From a virus: 26,122 nucleotides of DNA. Position numbers and translations under genes: made by a program. Below the pieces are notes generated by a model. The model saw only the letters and a list, made by a program, of their open reading frames with translations. It was not told the DNA's origin and did no database searches. Positions 1 through 8,876 of this stretch are shown here, one piece after another; the first letter of the stretch is position 1, and every line of letters begins with the position of its first letter. The DNA lies in IMG/VR virus record IMGVR_UViG_3300013285_000066, positions 1-26,122 of that record. One strand, given 5' to 3'.

Positions 1-1
1 A

Positions 2-265
2 TATAACTCAATTAACGATCCTATTATATTGCCACAAGGTTTTTTAATGGCTCTTAGATGGTGTTTAGCAGAAAGATTAATGCCGATGTATGGTAAGGCT
101 TCTCAAACACAAATAGCCATGATTCAAGCATTTGCAGCACAAGGTAAATCAACCATTAAACGCACTAATATGAAGCCTATTCAATCAGCTAGATTCCAAG
201 ATGCTATGTTAGCAAGTAGGCAAAAAGATGCTGGTTGGATACTTTCGGGGGGTTTCTTCAGGTGA
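2..265 (+). CDS. P22 gp4-like head completion / DNA stabilization protein, 3' part
   Basis: The 5' end lies outside the window; the frame is open from base 2 and ends at TGA 263-265. The visible 87 residues read through LMALRWCLAERLMPMYGK and end WILSGGFFR. The pattern of a helix with ALxxxLAERLxPxYG, followed by an Ala/Lys-rich helix and a short RFQDAML segment, fits the C-terminal half of gp4-like tail accessory factors of P22-like podoviruses. Those proteins attach below the portal and close the packaged head. The next gene is a gp10-like protein, the usual partner of gp4, which supports the call. The family assignment is from memory of the pattern and position only. A run of six G occurs at 247-252 near the end, but the frame remains intact. 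Confidence 0.6.
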   Translation, partial: YNSINDPIILPQGFLMALRWCLAERLMPMYGKASQTQIAMIQAFAAQGKSTIKRTNMKPIQSARFQDAMLASRQKDAGWILSGGFFR

Positions 266-306
266 TAAATTCCGTTAAAAGATTATTTAGAAAGTAGGGT
301 ATAGAT

Positions 307-2535
307 TTGGACTTCGGTTTTGTTGGGCCAAGTTATGTTGCTCCATCCATTTATGTAAATGGCGAGGAGTGCATCAACTTTCGACCTGAAATTGATCCTA
401 CAAAACCACAGGGTGAACGTGGAGTAGTTGCTTTATATCCAACACCAGGCTTAACAGGTAAAGTCACATTATTTAATCAAGCACAAGTACGAGGTATGCG
501 TACCGTATCAGGTGGGCAATATTTAGTTGCTGTTTGTGGGCAATATGTTTATGTTTTAACTGCTAATTTAACACCCACAATTGTAGGGCAATTAAATACA
601 TCATCTGGTAGCGTAGGGATTACAGATAACGGATTAAATGTTTATATAACAGATGGGCAGTATCGCTATACATGGCGAATATCTAATCCAGCTTCTGCAC
701 AATTTATAGGTTCAGTTACAGGTACAACATTAACTGTGACTTTAATGAAATCAGGCACAATTGCAGTAGGTCAATCATTGTTTGGATTGGGTGTTACTGG
801 TGAAACAATTATTACAGCACTTGGCTCAGGTATAGGTGGAGTTGGTACTTATACCATTAATATTTCACAAACAGAACCATCTGAAGTATTTAATAGTGCA
901 ACAGTAGGTGCGGTGATTACAGGTTCAATTAGTGGCACAACTCTGACAGTTACTGCTGTAAGTTCAGGAACTTTATATCCTGGACAAACGGTGCAAGGTA
1001 CAGGCATAGCTGCTGGTACAGTTATCACATCTTATGGTGGTGGAACTGTATTGAGTACAGCAATAGCCACAGGTGGCACAGGATATGCCGTAAATGACAC
1101 GATTACTGTGCAAGGTGGTGTTTATGGTACAACCCCTGCAACTTATACGGTGGCGAGTGTAACGGCTGGTGCAGTAACGGCATTGACGGTGACTAACTCA
1201 GGAAACTATACAAGTAATCCTACAAACAACGTCAGTACATCAACATCAGGTTCTGGTACAGGTTTAACGCTAACATTAACATTTGGTACGGGTATTGGTG
1301 GCACAGGAACGTATGTTGTTAGTACAAGTCAAACAATTGCTTCAAGAACAATGTACGGTCTTAATTTTAGTATTTTGCCGACAAATGATGGGGCATTTAC
1401 AGGCGCAGACATTGTGGATATTGTTGATAACTACTTTATTTATAATCGACCTAATACACAACAATTTGCTGCGTCTAATATTTTAAGCCCTATAACCCCT
1501 GCGTTATCATTTGCTAGTAAGTTTACTGGCCCTGATAATTTAGTTTCTATTATTGCCGATCATGGACAAGTGTATTTATTGGGTGAAACTACAAGTGAAG
1601 TATGGTCAGATGTAGGTACATTTCCATTTCCGTTTCAAAGAATACCAGGCTCATCAAGTCAGCACGGTATAGTTGCGAAGTTTTCTGTTGCAAGAATAGG
1701 TAATTCATTTGCTTATTTAAGCCGTAATATTCGTGGGCAATCTCAAGTAATGATGATGAACGGTTATTTTCCTACACGAATATCAACTCATGCCGTAGAA
1801 AATACGTTAGTTGATCAATATGTTCAAGACGCTATTGCGTGGACTTATCAATTAGAAGGTCACGAATGTTATGTATTAAGTTTTCCTAGTTTAGATTTAA
1901 CTTGGGTATATGACGTTGCTACAGGAATGTGGCATAAATGGTTATGGATTGATAATCAAAATGTGTACCATCGTCACAGAGGTAATTGCCAAGCTAACTT
2001 TCAAAACATGAATTTAGTAGGTGATTGGGAAAATGGCAATATATATCAGTTAGATCAAAACAATTACACAGATAACGGCCAAGAAATACGCAGATTGCGT
2101 AGGGCAGTTCATTTAGTGGCTGATTATCAAAGAATGTATTTTGATGAATTACAAATCTATTTTCAGCCTGGTGTTGGATTGCAAAATGCACAACCTAGTT
2201 ATCCTACGCAAGCAAACAGAGTATTCTCATCACCATTCTTATTAGCTCCTAATCAAACATTTTTTATAGCTGCTGATGAAACTGTTTTAATTGGTCAAGT
2301 TATACCTAATGTAGGTGCAAACCCACAAGCTATGTTGCGTTGGTCAAATGACGGTGGTTCAACGTGGTCAAACGAACATTGGGTAAATATTGGTAAAGAA
2401 GGTAAATATAAGAATCGTGCTATTTGGAGAAGATTAGGTCAAGCTCGTGATCGAGTGTTTGAGGTTGTGGTAACTGATCCTGTAAAAGCGGTGATTGTAT
2501 CTGCTAACTTAAAAGCAACGGTAGGTGAATCGTGA
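307..2535 (+). CDS. P22 gp10-like packaged DNA stabilization protein (tail hub) with inserted beta domains
   Basis: 742 residues from a TTG start preceded by AGTAGGG. The N-terminus GFVGPSYVAPSIY, then INFRPE and LYPTPGL, and the C-terminus NRAIWRRLGQARDRVFEV match the gp10-like tail-hub family, which forms the ring below gp4 and retains DNA in the filled head. P22 gp10 is about 470 residues. The excess here is explained by Gly/Thr/Val-rich beta material at about residues 134-346. It has two copies of a unit beginning SGTTLTVT and ending GTYxxxxSQT, about 134-189 and 204-346. The second copy is split by another repeat-type domain (about 249-326, beginning ATGGTGYAVNDT). Such units are common in phage surface proteins and probably decorate the tail. 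The following gene overlaps the stop by 4 bases. Confidence 0.8.
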   Translation: MDFGFVGPSYVAPSIYVNGEECINFRPEIDPTKPQGERGVVALYPTPGLTGKVTLFNQAQVRGMRTVSGGQYLVAVCGQYVYVLTANLTPTIVGQLNTSSGSVGITDNGLNVYITDGQYRYTWRISNPASAQFIGSVTGTTLTVTLMKSGTIAVGQSLFGLGVTGETIITALGSGIGGVGTYTINISQTEPSEVFNSATVGAVITGSISGTTLTVTAVSSGTLYPGQTVQGTGIAAGTVITSYGGGTVLSTAIATGGTGYAVNDTITVQGGVYGTTPATYTVASVTAGAVTALTVTNSGNYTSNPTNNVSTSTSGSGTGLTLTLTFGTGIGGTGTYVVSTSQTIASRTMYGLNFSILPTNDGAFTGADIVDIVDNYFIYNRPNTQQFAASNILSPITPALSFASKFTGPDNLVSIIADHGQVYLLGETTSEVWSDVGTFPFPFQRIPGSSSQHGIVAKFSVARIGNSFAYLSRNIRGQSQVMMMNGYFPTRISTHAVENTLVDQYVQDAIAWTYQLEGHECYVLSFPSLDLTWVYDVATGMWHKWLWIDNQNVYHRHRGNCQANFQNMNLVGDWENGNIYQLDQNNYTDNGQEIRRLRRAVHLVADYQRMYFDELQIYFQPGVGLQNAQPSYPTQANRVFSSPFLLAPNQTFFIAADETVLIGQVIPNVGANPQAMLRWSNDGGSTWSNEHWVNIGKEGKYKNRAIWRRLGQARDRVFEVVVTDPVKAVIVSANLKATVGES

Positions 2536-2756
2536 GTTTAAATCCTAGCAATACTCCGTATCCACAGGTTGAGTTCATGGATGAACAGACTAAACGACCA
2601 ACTAGGGCATGGCAACAATTCTTTTTAAATATATTAAATTTTAATGATTCACCAAGTGCAACTGCTGGTTCAGCCAATTTACCTGCTAAACCTGTAGGAT
2701 TTATTAATGTAACGGTGAATGGTAAACCTTTTAAAGTGCCTTATTACAATGTCTGA
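2532..2756 (+). CDS. small conserved phage protein, unknown function
   Basis: 74 residues from a GTG start that overlaps the stop of the gp10-like gene (GTGA), so probably translationally coupled. The protein begins SLNPSNTPYPQVEFMDE, has RAWQQFFLNIL in the middle and ends FINVTVNGKPFKVPYYNV. This ending recalls a small protein often seen beside tail genes of podoviruses, where a similar beta hairpin ends in PYYN. No enzyme motif, signal peptide or membrane helix is visible. Its place between tail hub and ejection genes suggests a minor virion or assembly role, which is inference. Confidence 0.65.
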   Translation: MSLNPSNTPYPQVEFMDEQTKRPTRAWQQFFLNILNFNDSPSATAGSANLPAKPVGFINVTVNGKPFKVPYYNV

Positions 2757-3120
2757 TGCGTTAAAAATACTGTATGAATCAGTAAAAAATCGCACAGAAT
2801 TGGAATATAAGACATTTGAGCAGTTATTTAATGATTGGAAACAAATTCCCTTGTATCAAAATAATGTTTTAGTTGGATGTGTAATACAAAAAGGCAATGA
2901 GGTTCACATAGGATATGGTGAAAAACCAACCTTTTCGATACGCAAGCATTTAAAAGAAACATTGAAAAAAGTAATTGATGAATATGGGTATGCAGTAACA
3001 ATGGTTATGGAAAATTATGACAAAGGTTTAATTTTCTGTAAACGTCTAGGATTCTATGAAATTGCTAGAGAAGGTAGTAAAATTATACTTAAATGCGATA
3101 GGTGCAAATATGTTGACTAA
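2749..3120 (+). CDS. GNAT-like acetyltransferase-fold protein in the virion operon
   Basis: 123 residues. I chose ATG 2749 because it overlaps the previous stop (ATGTCTGA), typical of this operon; a longer in-frame start exists upstream inside the preceding gene. The N-terminal half is helical and charged, with LYQNNVLVGCVIQKGNEVHIGY as beta strands. The C-terminal half has LGFYEIAREGSKIILKC, the GNAT-type ending in which an enzyme's acetyl-CoA-binding core is followed by a GF(Y/x)E strand. T7 gp13-type internal virion proteins and several phage proteins of unknown substrate share this fold. The pyrophosphate-binding Q/RxxGxG/A loop is not clear, so it may be a degenerate, structural GNAT. 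Confidence 0.55.
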   Translation: MSDALKILYESVKNRTELEYKTFEQLFNDWKQIPLYQNNVLVGCVIQKGNEVHIGYGEKPTFSIRKHLKETLKKVIDEYGYAVTMVMENYDKGLIFCKRLGFYEIAREGSKIILKCDRCKYVD

Positions 3121-3973
3121 AATTTATGCTAGTAGGTCTCAAACTCGAACAATGGGTTTACACGACCCAATTGGTGACCCTTTTGGTGGGCCTGCCTATG
3201 GTGAAAGAAATGATCCAGTAACTGCTGGTATTGTTGTTGGTGGTACTGTATTGAGTGGGGCTATGCAAAGTGATGCTGCTAGAAGGGCTGCAAACACACA
3301 AGCAGACGCACAAAGACAAGCACAAGCACAAATTTTAACTGCTGGTCGTGAGGGAGCACAGCAATATGCCCCTTACACGCAATTAGGTCAAACAGGTGTA
3401 AATGCTTTAAATGCAAACTTACCGTATTTAACAAGTCAATTTAGCAACGCTGATTTAAATGCACAATTAGCACCTAATTATCAATTTGGTTTACAACAAG
3501 GTCAAGGCACAACCAATGCTGCTGCAAATGCCGCTGGTGGCATGATGAGTGGTAATGCTTTGCAAGGCTTAAATCAATTTAGTCAAAATTATGCACAAAA
3601 CGCATATCAAAACGCATTTAATAACTATCAAGCGCAACAAACCAATATTTATAACAAATTAGCTGGCATATCAGGAATTGGTTTACAAGGTGCTACTGGA
3701 ACTGCAAATGCGTTAATTGGCACAGGTACAAACGTGGCTAATTTAACTACAGGCATAGGTAATGCACAAGCAGCAGGGACAATTGGTCAAGCAACTGCTT
3801 ATGGCAATAATTTACAAAATGTGGGTAATTTAGCGTTTTTAAATAGTTTAGGTAAAGGTGGGTCTAATCAAGTTAATCAAGCTAATTCTGCCATGAATCA
3901 ATATGGAAGTGGAAATGTTTATGGATACGGTGGTCAAGGTCAAATTCCAAATCCTGATTACACTATAGAATAG
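3110..3973 (+). CDS. probable DNA-ejection / internal virion protein (Gln-Ala-Asn-rich)
   Basis: 287 residues from ATG 3110, which follows a GATAGGTG ribosome site and overlaps the end of the GNAT-like gene. An upstream in-frame ATG gives no better site. After a Gly-rich segment (VTAGIVVGGTVLSGAM, about 38-53) comes a long Ala/Gln/Asn/Gly region with repeated motifs such as QYAPYTQLGQTG, LAPNYQFGLQQGQG and NNYQAQQTNIYNKLAGI. This composition and position fit the small ejection-type proteins of P22-like phages (gp7 place) or PRD1 P32-like DNA transfer proteins. The glycine-zipper segment could insert in a membrane. The tail is low complexity and Gly/Tyr/Asn-rich. Function is inferred from composition and context. 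Confidence 0.6.
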   Translation: MLTKIYASRSQTRTMGLHDPIGDPFGGPAYGERNDPVTAGIVVGGTVLSGAMQSDAARRAANTQADAQRQAQAQILTAGREGAQQYAPYTQLGQTGVNALNANLPYLTSQFSNADLNAQLAPNYQFGLQQGQGTTNAAANAAGGMMSGNALQGLNQFSQNYAQNAYQNAFNNYQAQQTNIYNKLAGISGIGLQGATGTANALIGTGTNVANLTTGIGNAQAAGTIGQATAYGNNLQNVGNLAFLNSLGKGGSNQVNQANSAMNQYGSGNVYGYGGQGQIPNPDYTIE

Positions 3974-3982
3974 GAAATAATC

Positions 3983-5320
3983 ATGGCAGAAATTCAAAAA
4001 GCTGACTTAAGTATATATGGCAATTTAAATACGCAAAAGCCTATGTCATTGGCTGATATGTTAAATATTGGCAGAAGTAATTTAGCTTATCAAAAAGAAA
4101 AAGAATTATATGAATCAAGTGTTGAACAAGCTAAAGCACAAAGTAAATTCGCACAAATACAAGCAACTGGTGCAGAACAAAAAATGCCATTAGAAGTTGA
4201 ATCTGCACAAACAGTTTTAAATACTCAAAAATTAGAAAATTTAACAAAGCAAGCAAATACTTCTATACAAGCAATGCAAAAATTATCAGTAAAAGATAAT
4301 TTAACTTCTGATGATATTGTTAAAGAAGCAACAGAATTAAACAAAATACATGGTGGAACACCTGAAGCATTACAATCTATTTTGCAAAGTTTGCCTCAAA
4401 ATGCTTCTTCAATACAATTAAAAGGTTGGTTGGCACAAAAACAAGCACAAACCTTAAATTCTTTATCGCAATTAGAAAAATTATATCCTGGCGGTATATT
4501 GCCTGGTCAATTACCAACTAATCAATCCTATCAAGAACAAACCCCACAAACTGCTCAACCAACAACAAGAGTAACTCCTCAAGCAATGAATTTGCCAGAG
4601 TATAGTCAACCTGTTAAAACCCCTTATCCTATTAGAAATCCTAATTCTCCTTATTTGCCAATGCCGTCTGAAGAATCAGATAAATTGTCAGGAATAACTT
4701 ATAAAAATAATTTAATTAATAGGCAAACAAATTTAGTAACAGATAAACGAAATATTAAAGAAGTAATAAGCAAAGCTCGTGAATTACAACAAAGTGCAAC
4801 ATTGCCAACAGGTGGTGTTTTAGGTGCGCTTGAAAGAAAAGCATCTACATTTTTAGGAACTGAACAAGGAATTCGTTATAAAGAATTATCTAAAGATTTA
4901 GCAAATACACAAATGGCTAATATTACTGCTCAAGGCGGTTCACTAGATACTGTTGAAGGATTAAGATTAAAACGAATAGCTAATGGCGATGAAACATATC
5001 CGCCAAAAATATTAATTGGAATTGCCCAAAGAACTGAAGCAGATTTAACAAATTTAGATATGCAAGCAACAGGGGCTAAAAAGTTTTCTGATCGTTTTGG
5101 TGATAATAATATGAATAAATTTAAACAAGAATGGTCAAAAAACGCTGATAGCAAAATATTTCAAATTATAAATATTGCAGAAGATTCTAATATGTCTAGC
5201 GATGAAAAACATAAAGAAACAGAAAAACTGCTTGGGCCAGTAGGTTCTAAAGAACGTAAAACAGCGGAACAAAAATATCGTAATTTAATTAAATTACAGC
5301 AAACTGGATCACTAGAATGA
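3983..5320 (+). CDS. probable internal virion / ejection protein, coiled-coil
   Basis: 445 residues. ATG 3983 has AGGAAATAATC directly upstream. The N-terminal 170 residues are predicted helical and Gln/Lys/Ala-rich, likely coiled coil. Residues about 170-240 are Pro/Gln/Thr-rich and probably disordered. A second helical part follows, including SLDTVEGLRLKRIANGDETYPPK and ending in charged helices. No catalytic motif is seen. It lies between two other likely ejection proteins and overlaps the next gene by ATGA, so the three may be co-packaged as the equivalents of P22 gp7, gp20 and gp16. That equivalence is positional only; I do not recognise sequence identity with gp20. Confidence 0.55.
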   Translation: MAEIQKADLSIYGNLNTQKPMSLADMLNIGRSNLAYQKEKELYESSVEQAKAQSKFAQIQATGAEQKMPLEVESAQTVLNTQKLENLTKQANTSIQAMQKLSVKDNLTSDDIVKEATELNKIHGGTPEALQSILQSLPQNASSIQLKGWLAQKQAQTLNSLSQLEKLYPGGILPGQLPTNQSYQEQTPQTAQPTTRVTPQAMNLPEYSQPVKTPYPIRNPNSPYLPMPSEESDKLSGITYKNNLINRQTNLVTDKRNIKEVISKARELQQSATLPTGGVLGALERKASTFLGTEQGIRYKELSKDLANTQMANITAQGGSLDTVEGLRLKRIANGDETYPPKILIGIAQRTEADLTNLDMQATGAKKFSDRFGDNNMNKFKQEWSKNADSKIFQIINIAEDSNMSSDEKHKETEKLLGPVGSKERKTAEQKYRNLIKLQQTGSLE

Positions 5321-7929
5321 GTGATGACGTTCTTTCTTTAATTGGTGGAGAACAACCAAAAACTACTCCACAACAAGGCGGTAAAGTTAATGCCATGAAT
5401 GTTGGTAATATTCGACCTGTTGGTGGAACTGGATTTGTGCAACATCAAACATTTGAAGAAGGCATTAAAGCTATTGATGATAATTTAAAAGCCTATGGTA
5501 GTAAACATGGAATTAATACCATTAGAGGAGTTATATCTCGATGGGCTCCTCCAAGCGATAATAATGATACAGAAGCATATATTAGAAATGTATCTCAAAA
5601 AACAGGTATTAAACCTGATGATAAAATTGATTTAAGTAATCCTGTTATTCGACATATTTTAAGTGGCCCTATTATTTTGCAAGAAAAAGGCGCAAAAAGT
5701 TTTTTACAAAAAACAGATCAACAACCAAATCAACAACAAGGGCAGCAAATAACACAGCAACCAGCTGATGATGTTAGTAGTTTAATTTTAGGCACTACAC
5801 CAGTTAAGCAAGTTAAACAAGTCACGCAACCAATAGAAGAAAACCCTCAAGATACTGGCGCATTTGTTGGTTTCCCGCACTTAAAACGTCAAGCTCAAAA
5901 TGCAGTGCCAAGCCAAGCTAAACCGCAATTAGAGCAAATGGGTAGGGATTTAACCAATCCATCATTTATTGCTAAAGACCTAGCAGCTCTATTTGATAAC
6001 ACGATTGGCGGTGTATTGCCTTTCTTTGTTAAAAACGTATCCTACCCATCTACCCGATTTTTAGGTGCAGATAAAGCCGAAGAAATCTCCAATAAGTTAA
6101 CTAGTTATGTTGATAAACCAGTAGGTAAAGCATTTGGAATTACTAATGACCCTATATACCAAAATGAAGCACTTGGTAAAATTATGGGATTTATTGGCGA
6201 AAACAAAGAAAAAGGTGATGAATGGATTGCCAATCAATTAGGCATACCGAAAAGTGATGTTTCATTCTTTACTAATATGGCCATGCTAAAAGCAAATCCT
6301 GTTAAGGCGATTTCTAAGGCTGGAGAAGTATCTAAAACCGTTGCAGATTCATTAGGCGAAGCAGTGGCAGAAATGAAAAAACCACAAGGGAAACCTACTG
6401 TAACGCTTCAACCATTAGAACCAACCTTATCAGGTGTTGGTGCTGCAAAAACAAAAATTAACCCTTACGGCAGATTTACAGGTGAAGATATAGAATCAAA
6501 AGGTCAATATCCACAAGTAAAATTGTCACGAATTTCTAAAGATGTACCAAAAACAGAACAGTCACAAATAGCGCAAATTGTTAATGAAATTGGTAATGGT
6601 GAATTAGGTTTGCGTGAAGGAGTAAAAACACGCAATGAAAATACGCTGCGAAATGAATTTGCAGAAGCAAAAATGCCTAATCCAACAATGCGTGGACAAA
6701 TTTTAAAAGAGCAAATTGCTAATGAACAAAATGCTTTGTATAAATATGGTGAACAACGCATAACAAATACTGGTGCAAATAAAAATTTATTAAGTGATTA
6801 TGAACGTGGTCAAGTTATGCACGATGCAATTGCTAGTGAAGAAGGTTTATTAGGACATATAAAACAAGAAAAACAAAACTTATTTCAAGAAGCCAAAAAT
6901 AAAGTTGGCGATAATTCGATACAAACTACTCATGTAAATGATTTATTATCTGATCCACAATTTAAAGCTGGATTAGGATTAAAGAAAAACGAAGGAGTAG
7001 CTGCAAGTGCTGAAGAATTAATTAAATTAGCTAAAGAAATTGGTTTTAAAGATGAATTTGGGATTGTTCATCCACCAGGTAGTATAAGTGCTTATGACGC
7101 TGTAAAAAAAGCACTTAACGCTGATTGGTCACCAGACAATGCAAAAATTATTGCTCGTATTAATCGTGCAATTGATCAAGATATTGCGGCTGCTGGTGGT
7201 GAAGGTTTATATAAAAAAGCAGATAATTTGCATGAAGCTGAAAAAACATTGTTTGAATCAAAAGGTATGAAAGAATTATTTGGCGAACTTGATCCTAATG
7301 GAATACAAAAAGGCGTGCCATTTGAAAAAATAATTACTAAATTAAATCAAATGCCTGTTGATCAATGGAAACACGTTTTTGATACTTTAACTTTATTAGA
7401 AAATGGTTTAGTTAAAACAAAAAAATTTGAAATGCAAGTTCCAAAAGAAATACAAAATTATGCGAGGGTTGCTAAAGCAGAAATACTTGGTGGTTTAGCT
7501 AGAGAAATTTACCAAGCTGGTGCTAAAAATGCTGGGGAATGGAATAAAAATGCTGTACATACAGTTTTAAATGCAAGAGCTGAAAAAATTAAACATGGTT
7601 TTGCGCCAAGTGAACAAAAAGCATTTTATACATTAAATTTAGGTGGTCATTTTATGCAACCTAAACATGAATATGAAGGTGGGGGTTTACAACAACGTAG
7701 AGTTGGATTAATTGAAAAATCTATTCCTGGATTGTCAGAAGCAACTGGCGCAGCTATAGGTACGGCAATTGCGCCAGGCGTAGGAACTGCAATAGGTAGC
7801 TTTTTAGGTAGAAAACAAGGTGAAGCAACCCAAAGTAAATTGAGTGCAAAAAAAGAACAAAAAGAATCAAAAAAATTAGAAGAGCAAATGAAAAAAAATA
7901 TTAAACTTTCTGATATAGGAAAAAAATAA
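5317..7929 (+). CDS. large internal virion protein with N-terminal NxGNIRP-type domain and C-terminal glycine zipper
   Basis: 870 residues, coupled to the previous gene by ATGA. Residues about 28-130 contain NVGNIRPVGG, FEEGIKAIDDNL, RGVISRWAPPSDN and AYIRNVSQKTG. This domain recurs in phage virion proteins and is often annotated as a peptidoglycan-degrading or structural domain; it may locally open the cell wall during DNA entry. After a Gln-rich linker (about 130-170) there is a long helical body. Near the C-terminus (about 809-830) GTAIAPGVGTAIG is a glycine zipper typical of proteins that enter membranes, followed by a Lys/Glu-rich tail. Size and context fit a gp16-like ejection protein. 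The enzyme activity is not proven by the visible residues. Confidence 0.65.
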   Translation: MSDDVLSLIGGEQPKTTPQQGGKVNAMNVGNIRPVGGTGFVQHQTFEEGIKAIDDNLKAYGSKHGINTIRGVISRWAPPSDNNDTEAYIRNVSQKTGIKPDDKIDLSNPVIRHILSGPIILQEKGAKSFLQKTDQQPNQQQGQQITQQPADDVSSLILGTTPVKQVKQVTQPIEENPQDTGAFVGFPHLKRQAQNAVPSQAKPQLEQMGRDLTNPSFIAKDLAALFDNTIGGVLPFFVKNVSYPSTRFLGADKAEEISNKLTSYVDKPVGKAFGITNDPIYQNEALGKIMGFIGENKEKGDEWIANQLGIPKSDVSFFTNMAMLKANPVKAISKAGEVSKTVADSLGEAVAEMKKPQGKPTVTLQPLEPTLSGVGAAKTKINPYGRFTGEDIESKGQYPQVKLSRISKDVPKTEQSQIAQIVNEIGNGELGLREGVKTRNENTLRNEFAEAKMPNPTMRGQILKEQIANEQNALYKYGEQRITNTGANKNLLSDYERGQVMHDAIASEEGLLGHIKQEKQNLFQEAKNKVGDNSIQTTHVNDLLSDPQFKAGLGLKKNEGVAASAEELIKLAKEIGFKDEFGIVHPPGSISAYDAVKKALNADWSPDNAKIIARINRAIDQDIAAAGGEGLYKKADNLHEAEKTLFESKGMKELFGELDPNGIQKGVPFEKIITKLNQMPVDQWKHVFDTLTLLENGLVKTKKFEMQVPKEIQNYARVAKAEILGGLAREIYQAGAKNAGEWNKNAVHTVLNARAEKIKHGFAPSEQKAFYTLNLGGHFMQPKHEYEGGGLQQRRVGLIEKSIPGLSEATGAAIGTAIAPGVGTAIGSFLGRKQGEATQSKLSAKKEQKESKKLEEQMKKNIKLSDIGKK

Positions 7930-8660
7930 TGGCCGTCTTATTATCACCAATCGGTAATGGATTTCAATTCCTAACCACAACAGGATTACCTCTTAATGGT
8001 GGGTATATTTATACTTACCAAGCAGGTTCATCTACTCCTTTAACAACATATTCTGATGTTAATGGATTAATTCTTAATGCTAATCCTATTGTATTGGGTA
8101 GTGATGGTAGGCCACAAACTGAAATATGGCTAACGCAAGGATATTCTTATAAGTTTATTTTGACTGATTCTAGCAATAACCAAATACAGTCTTATGATAA
8201 CCTTTATGGTATTTTACAAAACGCACCTGCGGTATCTAATGTAGTTCCAACAGGATTAATTGCAATATGGTCAGGTTCTATTGGTTCTATTCCTAGTGGT
8301 TGGTTATTGTGCGATGGTACAAGCGGCACTCCTGATCTTAGAAACTCATTTATTTTAGGTGCAGGTAATAGCTATTCTGTTGGTCAAACAGGTGGCTCAA
8401 CAGATGCTATTGTTGTAAGCCATACACATACGGCTACCTCAGTCGTTACTGATCCTGGACACTCACACGTTACACCAAACTATGCAAACCCAGGTGGCGG
8501 GTTTTTATATTCAGGTAGCGGTGGCTCGCCTGGCGCTCCGTCTACAAATTCAGCAACAACAGGAATTACAGTAGCAACGACCAACGCATCAACAGGTGTA
8601 AGTGGTACAAATGCTAACTTGCCTCCTTATTATGCTTTAGCGTTTATTATAAAAAGTTAA
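7929..8660 (+). CDS. tail fibre / tail protein with phage collar domain
   Basis: 243 residues, start codon overlapping the previous stop (TAATG). Residues 1-100 (LSPIGNGFQFLTTTG, GSDGRPQTEIWL, YSYKFILTDSS) form a beta-rich head-binding-type region, similar in style to the N-terminal adaptor of P22 tailspike-like proteins. Residues about 105-160 hold a tail collar domain: PTGLIAIWSGS, IPSGWLLCDGT, TPDLRNSFILGAG. A Gly/Ser/Thr-rich segment with SHTHTAT and GHSH, metal-binding-type His motifs of trimeric fibres, follows, and the end PPYYALAFIIKS is the usual collar-domain finish. It is the only obvious host-range protein in the window. It has no catalytic spike domain, so binding without depolymerase activity is likely. 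Confidence 0.8.
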   Translation: MAVLLSPIGNGFQFLTTTGLPLNGGYIYTYQAGSSTPLTTYSDVNGLILNANPIVLGSDGRPQTEIWLTQGYSYKFILTDSSNNQIQSYDNLYGILQNAPAVSNVVPTGLIAIWSGSIGSIPSGWLLCDGTSGTPDLRNSFILGAGNSYSVGQTGGSTDAIVVSHTHTATSVVTDPGHSHVTPNYANPGGGFLYSGSGGSPGAPSTNSATTGITVATTNASTGVSGTNANLPPYYALAFIIKS

Positions 8661-8662
8661 TC

Positions 8663-8875
8663 ATGTCTGACTTTCAAATTGATCCTGTTAAATACGGTCA
8701 GCTTTGGGAAAAAGTTGATCAGTTGTCCACTAAAGTTGATAAACTTGAAGCTAGCATGGAAGAATTGCTTGCTTTGGCTAATAAAGGTCGTGGGGGTTTT
8801 TGGGTTGGCATGATGGTAGTTTCAGGACTAAGCACTATTGTTGGATATTTAACACATTTGTTTTCGAGTAAATAA
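8663..8875 (+). CDS. small coiled-coil plus single TM protein, holin-associated type
   Basis: 70 residues, ATG two bases after the fibre gene stop. Residues about 10-40 form a short coiled coil (LWEKVDQLSTKVDKLEASM). One hydrophobic segment follows, GGFWVGMMVVSGLSTIVGYL (about 45-64), then a short basic tail. The plan of a cytoplasmic coiled coil followed by one C-terminal membrane helix recalls XhlA-like lysis accessory proteins and small phage proteins next to holin genes. It opens a block of five consecutive membrane-protein genes that leads to the endolysin. A role in lysis timing or in anchoring another protein is inference. Confidence 0.6.
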   Translation: MSDFQIDPVKYGQLWEKVDQLSTKVDKLEASMEELLALANKGRGGFWVGMMVVSGLSTIVGYLTHLFSSK

Positions 8876-8876
8876 T

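Noticed and set aside
247-252. Run of six G near the end of the gp4-like gene, considered as a frameshift site
   Set aside because: The zero frame ends naturally 11 bases later and the next gene has its own start, so no frameshift product is suggested.
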